This document shows, piece after piece, positions 57,901 to 64,000 of a stretch of 64,000 nucleotides of DNA. The translations under genes were made by a program, and so were the position numbers. This DNA is from Galdieria partita (lineage: Eukaryota > Rhodophyta > Bangiophyceae > Galdieriales > Galdieriaceae). The stretch covers positions 160,777 to 224,776 of the forward strand of contig BQMJ01000033.1 in assembly GCA_025991245.1 (NCBI GenBank), written 5' to 3'. How positions within the stretch are numbered: position 1 is the first letter of the stretch; each line of letters starts with the position of its first letter. The notes beneath the pieces are model-generated. The model ran no database searches and was not told the DNA's origin. It saw nothing but the letters and a program-made list of their open reading frames with translations.

Positions 57901-58370
57901 CTAGAAGAAAAAGGAGCAAAAAGCTGAATTTTTTAAATTGTGAACTAAGAGTCTATACGACGAGTAAATCTTCTAATTCAATCATTCTTAGAAAACGACA
58001 ATTGAGCAAGAATCTAGGGCATAGTAATTCACACTGAAAAACCAACAAATTGATTCTCAGTTTGGCATTGTTGAGAATAGATAAAAGGCGGATCGAAAAG
58101 TTTACCAAAACACAATGTTTTGCTTTTGAAAATCCAAGAATATCATAAGCATTGTATACTTTTTGCTAAATATGTATAGCGACACTATATTTCAAGTTAA
58201 GGGTACTTACAGAATGAAACAAGCAGTACTTTTAGGCCGTCAGAAAGTAAAAACTACCTACCAAATGTTTACATTTTCAATAACACTGCAACGTAGTATA
58301 CAATAAAGTGACCAAAAAACACTACTTAAAACTTTGCTAAATAAGAAAGATTTTTCAAGACGATTTTCAT
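54951..58370. repeat. AT-rich subtelomeric DNA with old ~1.2-kb repeats
   Basis: No gene seen; stops are dense in all frames. Repeated landmarks, such as a GAAGAATTyyCATA block followed by CAT...AT runs, occur near 56480, 57655 and 58858, spaced about 1.2 kb, and blocks near 55790 and 58195 share 'ttcacagaatgaaa/cttacagaatgaaa'. Similarity is low, so these are old, diverged copies. Confidence 0.4.
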
Positions 58371-60890
58371 AGGGTAAGGTTCAACCATAAAGGTCTTGGC
58401 GAAACGATAGAAACAAAAATTTTGAAACTATCCAAATTGAAACCTTATCATTATGTATGCACTGAAGATAGCAACAACCTCAATAGAATCAATAAAGATA
58501 TATCATTATCGTTCAGAAGTAATACCCATACAAACCTATATGAAAAGAGAAATTTGTGAGAAACATTACTGTGTCATTAATGCAAAAAAAATTACAAGAA
58601 TTTATAAAATTTATGACAATATTAAAAGAAAAAAGAAAAAGATTTCAGCAGTTCAGTTTCAGTTCTATTATATTGGCATTATGGAAAGGTATTGAAGAGA
58701 AGTTTATACAATACATCAAAGGGGAATAGGCAATCTTTGCATTATAAGGGCTCTACTTGTTTCTAAAGTTTATCAAAGAAACAATAAAAATACCAATTTT
58801 ATAAGGAAGCCATAGAATAATAAGCATTTAGAGAAATAGAAACTTGAGAATACATTGAAGAATTTCCATATACCACATGTTTCTCACATCATCAGTACCT
58901 TAAACCTGTTCTCGTCCTGCAGATATTTGTCGACCGTGTGAAACAAAGTAAAAAAGTTACAGCAAACTGCTCAGAGAGAAAAAATACAATAGTTTTGATG
59001 AAAGGGAATTTAGTAACTATATGACATTAAAATACAGAAGAAAAATATTTTTTTTTCTCATTGGAGTAAAAGTAGAAAAAAGGAGGACAATCCTTGAAGA
59101 CAACAATGAACGCAGCAAAAAACAAAGAAATGAAAATGTTAATAGTGTCAGATTGCTCTACTGTTGCAACGACTTGTTCACGTACATTGCTCGCGCCTTA
59201 CACTTATGACACCAGAAGGGTACCATTTAAACGAAACACTTAAATTCTCGGAACAATACAAAAGAAGCAAAGATTTGTGAACTCCAAAAAAAATTTGAAC
59301 AAAACAAAGAATGTAACAACTAAGTCTAGTTTCCAATCCAAAAAAAGCTTGAACAAAGTGTAACTGAAAGGAAAAAAGACTTGGTCAGTAGCACAACGAG
59401 CATAAAAAACGAAACAATACGTAACTATTCTTTAGCAAAAAATAAGAAACCAGACATAAACAGTTTACTCTGCCCACTCCTACTTTGAGACTACTAGAGT
59501 GCAACGAATTGAAAAACTAGGAATGTCCTGAATGAAAGCAATAAGCATTTTCTCCGTATTTCCGTTTCATTAGGCTTCATTAGGGCATCATTTCTAGTTA
59601 AATATGCATATTTACATAGAAGTCCAAATACTATAGGAAGGTATTAACAGGGTCAATCAAGGTAAATCCATCCATTACCAGAAACCAAAAGGATCTTACA
59701 CCAAATAGATTTGGCACAAATACGACAAAGCAAAAATAACATAATGTGAGAAATCCATAAATTCACTGTGCCACTCGGTCAATCAAGTACGACGGTAATA
59801 ATGCTAACAACAAGAAAAAGGAACCATTGAAGAAAAATGCTCACAATTTCTAAAAGCTCAGAATTTCGAATTACTGCGAAGCAACAGAGAAATTCCTTAA
59901 AAGGGCTTTAAAAAATAGCATCTTAAAATTTTCAGTAAATTCCCAGGTTTTCCAGTAATAAACAAAAAATACAAACGTACACAAAGATAGCTCACAAGGC
60001 AAGTCATTTCATCACTGGCAAAACAAGCAGCACAGTTTGAGAATAATTATTTTCACCAGACTAAAAGCAAAAGTAAAGGTTTTGGTGGAACCAATTCACT
60101 TTCTTCCTCTAATGCATTGTGATGACAGAGAACCTAATAAATTTCAAATGCGGATGTTTTGGTACAGGGCAATGGGAACTTTCTTATCAGGGTTTATTAA
60201 GTTTTATTAAGGTTTATTACTATTTTTATCCAAAGTCACATACTAGAGAAAAATATTAGTAAGATAAATAAAGGCACATTCTTCAATTATAAGAAAGTTC
60301 GAGTATCCTTTACACAACATATAAGGGTTCAACGAAGAACAAAGAAAACTGATATGTAATCAAAGCTTTAAAAATTGCTTTACGCCTTGGTCAATGAAAG
60401 ACGACAATGTCAAAACAACAGTTACTACAAAAAAGTTTGCATTTGAGCAAACCGCTTAAACTTTTCAATCAACACAAAACAACAGAAAAATGCCTAAACA
60501 AAAAAGGGCGACCAATATTTACGAGTAAAATGTAAACATTCTCTTTACGTTTGAAGCATTCTCGCAGTAAAACTCAAATAGAAGCAGAACAGAAATAAGC
60601 TCATAAAAGAAGTCGCATCGTCATCTTTAGAATACTCCTAAAAAATTTGCGACATAATTGATTCTACTAGAAGCAAGGGTAAAAAGTTTGATAGGATTAA
60701 GCGGCTTCTCTAATGCATTCATAAAAAAAAATTGAGTAACTTGCACAATATGTGTAGCCTGGCAGAAAGGAGCATGCATTTTTTTGTCTTATTGAGGTTC
60801 TACTGAGGGTTTACTATAGGGTCTACTTATGGTGTACTATTAGGGTTTATTAGGGAGTGTTAGGGAATATTAAGGTTAACCGAAAAGAGC
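58371..60890. repeat. Subtelomeric repeat, copy A (~2.77 kb period)
   Basis: Matches 61145-63600 at an offset of about 2,763-2,780 bases. Anchors include ATCAAAGGGGAATAGGCAAT (58717 and 61495), TATTTGTCGACCGTGT (58925 and 61688) and CAAATAGATTTGGCACAAATA (59702 and 62467, first 20 bases compared). Near 60190 and 60810-60880 it carries degenerate telomere-like TTTATTAAGG/TTTATTAGGG tracts. No gene is supported. Confidence 0.75.
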
Positions 60891-61145
60891 CAATAAAAGA
60901 AGTCACAACGCCATCTTTAAAATACTCATTAAAAATTTGCGACAAAACTGATTACATTAGAAGCAACGGTAAAAAGCATTATTGAATAAAGCGGATCCTG
61001 GAATGCATACATGAAAAAAGAAACAATTGAATTGCAAAATATGTGTAAAATGGCCGAAGGAAGCATGCATTTTTCTTTCTTATTGAGATTTTACTGATGT
61101 TTACTATACGGTCTACTTATGGTTTACTATTAGGGTTAATAAAGT
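60598..61145. repeat. Tandem ~270-290-bp units ending in telomere-like sequence
   Basis: 60598-60885 and 60889-61140 share a block beginning TCATAAAAGAAGTCGCAT/CAATAAAAGAAGTCACAA and TTTGCGACA, and both finish in TACTTATGG...TACTATTAGGG. A third, more diverged unit at 63375-63600 leads directly into the telomere. The arrangement suggests growth by recombination between telomere-adjacent units. Confidence 0.6.
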
Positions 61146-63600
61146 CGATTCTCATAAGGTTCAACTATGAAAGTCTTGGTAAAACGATCGAAACAAAATT
61201 TTCGAAACTATCCAAATCGAAAAGTTTTTCATTATATATGCACTGGAGATATCAACGAATTTAACAAGAAAAGGAAATAAAGAAATATCATTATCGTTAC
61301 CAAGTAATACCCATACAAACCTATATGAAAAGACAAATTTGCGAGAAACATTACTGTAGCATTATTGCATAAAAAATTCAATAATTTTTAAAATTAATGG
61401 CAACACTAAAAAAAAAAAGATTTCAGCATTTTAGTTTCAGTTCTATCATAATGGCATTATGAAAAGGTATTGAAGAGGCATTTATGCAATATATCAAAGG
61501 GGAATAGGCAATTTTTGCATTATAAGGGCTACACTTGTATCCAAGGTTTATTAAAGAAACAATACAAATACCAATTTTACGAGCAAACCATAGAATGAGA
61601 GATCAGAGAAATAGAAAGGAGAGGATATATTGAAGAATTTTCATATACCACATGTTGTTTACATCATCAATACATTGAACCTGTTCTCGTGGGGTAGATA
61701 TTTGTCGACCGTGTAAAACGAAGTTAACACGTTACAGGAATCGGCAAGAAAAAAAATACAACGCTTTTAATGAAAGGGAGTTCATTTGCTATATGACAAT
61801 GAAATACAGAAGAAAAATGTTTTTTTCATTTATAGAAAAGTAGTAAAACAAAGGGACAACCCTTGAATGCAATAACGAAAACAACAAAGAATAGAGAGAG
61901 GAAAATGTTAATTGTAACAGATTGCTCAACTGTTGCGACGACTTCTTCGCGTACATTGCTCGTTTTTTAGACTAACGTAGCCAGAAGAGTACCATTTAAA
62001 CGAAAGACTTGAAATCTCAAAACAATGCAAAAGAAGCAGAAAATTGTGAACTTCAAAAAATCTGAATTAAACGAGGAATGTAACAACTAACACTAGTTTC
62101 CAATCCAAAAGAATCTTAAAATGTAGCTGACAGGAAGCCAAACTTGGTCAGTAGCACAACGAGCATAAAAAATAAAAAATACGTAGCTATTCTTTGACAA
62201 AAAGCATAAATAAGAAACCAGACACAACCAATTTACTTTGCGTACTCTTAGTTTGAGACAACTAGAGCGCAATGGATTGAAAAATTAGGTACGCCTTGGC
62301 TAAAAGCAATAAGAATTTTTCTTTATTTTGGTTTTCTAGGCTTCATTGGGGTATAATTTCTAGTTGAATAAGCATATTTAACTAAACTTTCAAATACAAT
62401 TGGAAGATATTAACAGGGTGCTTCAAGGTAAATTCATCCAATATCAGAAACCAAAAGGATCTTACGCCAAATAGATTTGGCACAAATATCAGACAAAGCA
62501 AAAAAATAATGTGAAAAACATATAAATTTACTGTTCCACTAGGTCAATTAAGAACGTCGGTAATAATGCTAATGACAACAAAAAGGAGCTGCTTAAGAAT
62601 AATGTTCACAATTTCTAAATGCCTCCCAAATTCGAATTATTGCAAAGCAGCAGAGAAATGCTTCAACACAAAAGAGCTTTGAATTAAAAATACCATTTTA
62701 AAATTTTCCTTAAATTTCCAGGTCTTCCCTTAATGAACAACAAATACAAACATACAAAAAACTGGCTCACAAGGCGAGTCTTTTTATCACTAGCAAAACA
62801 AGAAGCACCATTTAAGATTGACAAATTTTACGAGACTAATAGCAAAAGTAAAGGTCTTCATAGAAAAACATCGCTTTTTTCTTTAACAAATCAATATGAC
62901 ATAGACAGTGATAATTGTACAAATGCGGATGGTCTGATACAGGGCAATAGGAGCTCTTTTTATCCGGGTCAATTAAGTTTTATTTAGGTTTAGTACTATT
63001 TTAACCAAAAATCATATGCTATAGAAAAATATAAACAGGATAAATAAAGGAACATTCATCCATTGTAAGGAAACTCGAGAATTCTCTACACATTATAAAG
63101 GGCCTTAACTAAGAACTAAAAAAATGAAATAAAAGCTTTAATAATTTGCTTTACAACTTGGACAATAAAAGAGAAAGGAAATAAGGCTAAAATCAACAAA
63201 AAAAGTTTTTCATTAAAACAAACCGCTTAAAATTTTAAATCGACAAAACACACCAAAAGAACAGTTAAGCAAAAAAAAACAATAATCAATTAAAGATGAC
63301 ATGTAAAATTTTTTTTGGGATTCTAAGTGTTCCCGCAATCAAACTCAAATCTACAAACAAAAAGAAGAACAAACCAAAAGTCATATGGAGATTAGAAAAC
63401 CTTTATAAAAACTTGCGGCTTAACTAATTAGAAAAGAAGCACGAGTAAAACTCTTGATAGAATTGAAGGACTTTCTTCTCTGATGCATTCAAGAAAACAG
63501 AAGCAGTGAACTTTAAAATACACGTAGCCTGACAGAAAAGAATATGCATTTTTCTTTCTTATTCTGGGTTTATTATGGTTTACTGAGGTTGTACTAGGTT
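61146..63600. repeat. Subtelomeric repeat, copy B
   Basis: The distal copy of the ~2.77-kb duplication, with small indels and substitutions relative to copy A. Short open frames such as 62733-62987 are not kept in copy A, so they are not genes. It runs into the telomere at its right end. Confidence 0.75.
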
Positions 63601-63607
63601 CTATTAA

Positions 63608-64000
63608 GGTTTATTAAGGTTTATTAGGGTTTATTTAGGGTTTATTTAGGGTTTATTTAGGGTTTATTAGGGTTTATTAGGGTTTATTTAGGGTTTATTA
63701 GGGTTTATTAGGGTTTATTAGGGTTTATTTAGGGTTTATTTAGGGTTTATTAGGGTTTATTAGGGTTTATTAGGGTTTATTAGGGTTTATTAGGGTTTAT
63801 TTAGGGTTTATTAGGGTTTATTTAGGTTTATTAGGGTTTATTAGGGTTTATTAGGGTTTATTAGGGTTTATTAGGGTTTATTAGGGTTTATTTAGGGTTT
63901 ATTAGGGTTTATTAGGGTTTATTTAGGGTTTATTTAGGGTTTATTAGGGTTTATTTAGGGTTTATTAGGGTTTATTAGGGTTTATTAGGGTTTATTAGGG
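63608..64000 (+). repeat. Telomeric repeat array (TTTATTAGGG / TTTATTTAGGG)
   Basis: About three dozen G-rich units run 5' to 3' to the last base, as expected for a right chromosome end. Most are the 10-mer TTTATTAGGG, mixed with the 11-mer TTTATTTAGGG; one unit near 63823 lacks a G. The first ~40 bases before 63620 are degenerate (AAGG for AGGG). The two unit types can be read as TTTA plus TTAGGG or TTTA plus TTTAGGG. Confidence 0.93.

Noticed and set aside
62733-62987. 84-codon plus frame in the distal subtelomeric repeat
   Set aside because: The matching position in the proximal copy (about 59965-60220) is not open, so there is no sign of coding selection.
63608-64000. Reading the terminal array as a CRISPR or protein-coding repeat
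   Set aside because: Units are 10-11 bases without spacers, G-rich on one strand and run to the sequence end, which fits a telomere only.

Overview
This window reads as the right-hand end of a nuclear chromosome of a Galdieria-type (cyanidiophycean) red alga. The evidence is the AT-rich sequence, the compact eukaryotic housekeeping genes split by very short introns (mostly 48-60 bp, GT-AG with a few GC-AG), several proteins with plastid or mitochondrial targeting extensions (RETICULATA/DUF3411, HSP90, YchF GTPase, complex I 39-kDa subunit), and a telomeric repeat array reaching the last base. The species assignment is inference from gene style, not from a database match. No rRNA or tRNA gene was recognised.

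From 1 to about 28.5 kb lies a dense core of conserved genes on both strands: enolase (5' end missing), mitochondrial ribosomal protein uL24m, a DUF885 peptidase-like protein, the NOP2 rRNA methyltransferase, a nucleotide-sugar/triose-phosphate type transporter, a disordered hypothetical protein, a DASH Dad2-like protein, a TFIIIA-like zinc-finger protein, an acyltransferase, an organellar YchF/OLA1 GTPase, a RETICULATA-type plastid protein, plastid-type HSP90 with a heat-shock element, glutamate-5-semialdehyde dehydrogenase, a sterol-desaturase family enzyme, a complex I 39-kDa subunit, chaperonin CCT1, a membrane-anchored GH13 alpha-glucan hydrolase and a three-exon hypothetical protein. Exon structures were rebuilt by hand; for most genes the summed exon length is a multiple of three and crosses conserved motifs in frame.

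From 28.5 to 47.5 kb gene density collapses. The region is dominated by a subtelomeric family of Crinkler/RHS-like proteins (P-loop NTPase plus PD-(D/E)XK-like nuclease): a convergent pair of intact paralogues (35.5-40.5 kb), a decayed third copy (33.3-34.9 kb) and a more distant relative with introns (42.1-44.3 kb). Diverged non-coding repeats lie between them.

From about 47.5 to 54.9 kb lies a compact, intronless, overlapping gene cluster unlike the host genes. It holds a Crypton-type tyrosine recombinase and a GCR1_C domain in two overlapping frames, a long tandem-repeated beta-rich (lectin-like) structural-type protein broken by stops and frameshifts, and several small membrane proteins. 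I read it as a decayed integrated virus-like or Crypton-type element; this is the most interesting part of the window.

From 55 kb to the end I see no convincing gene. The sequence is AT-rich subtelomeric DNA with old ~1.2-kb repeats, a clear ~2.77-kb tandem duplication, short degenerate telomere-like tracts, and finally a telomere of mixed TTTATTAGGG/TTTATTTAGGG units.
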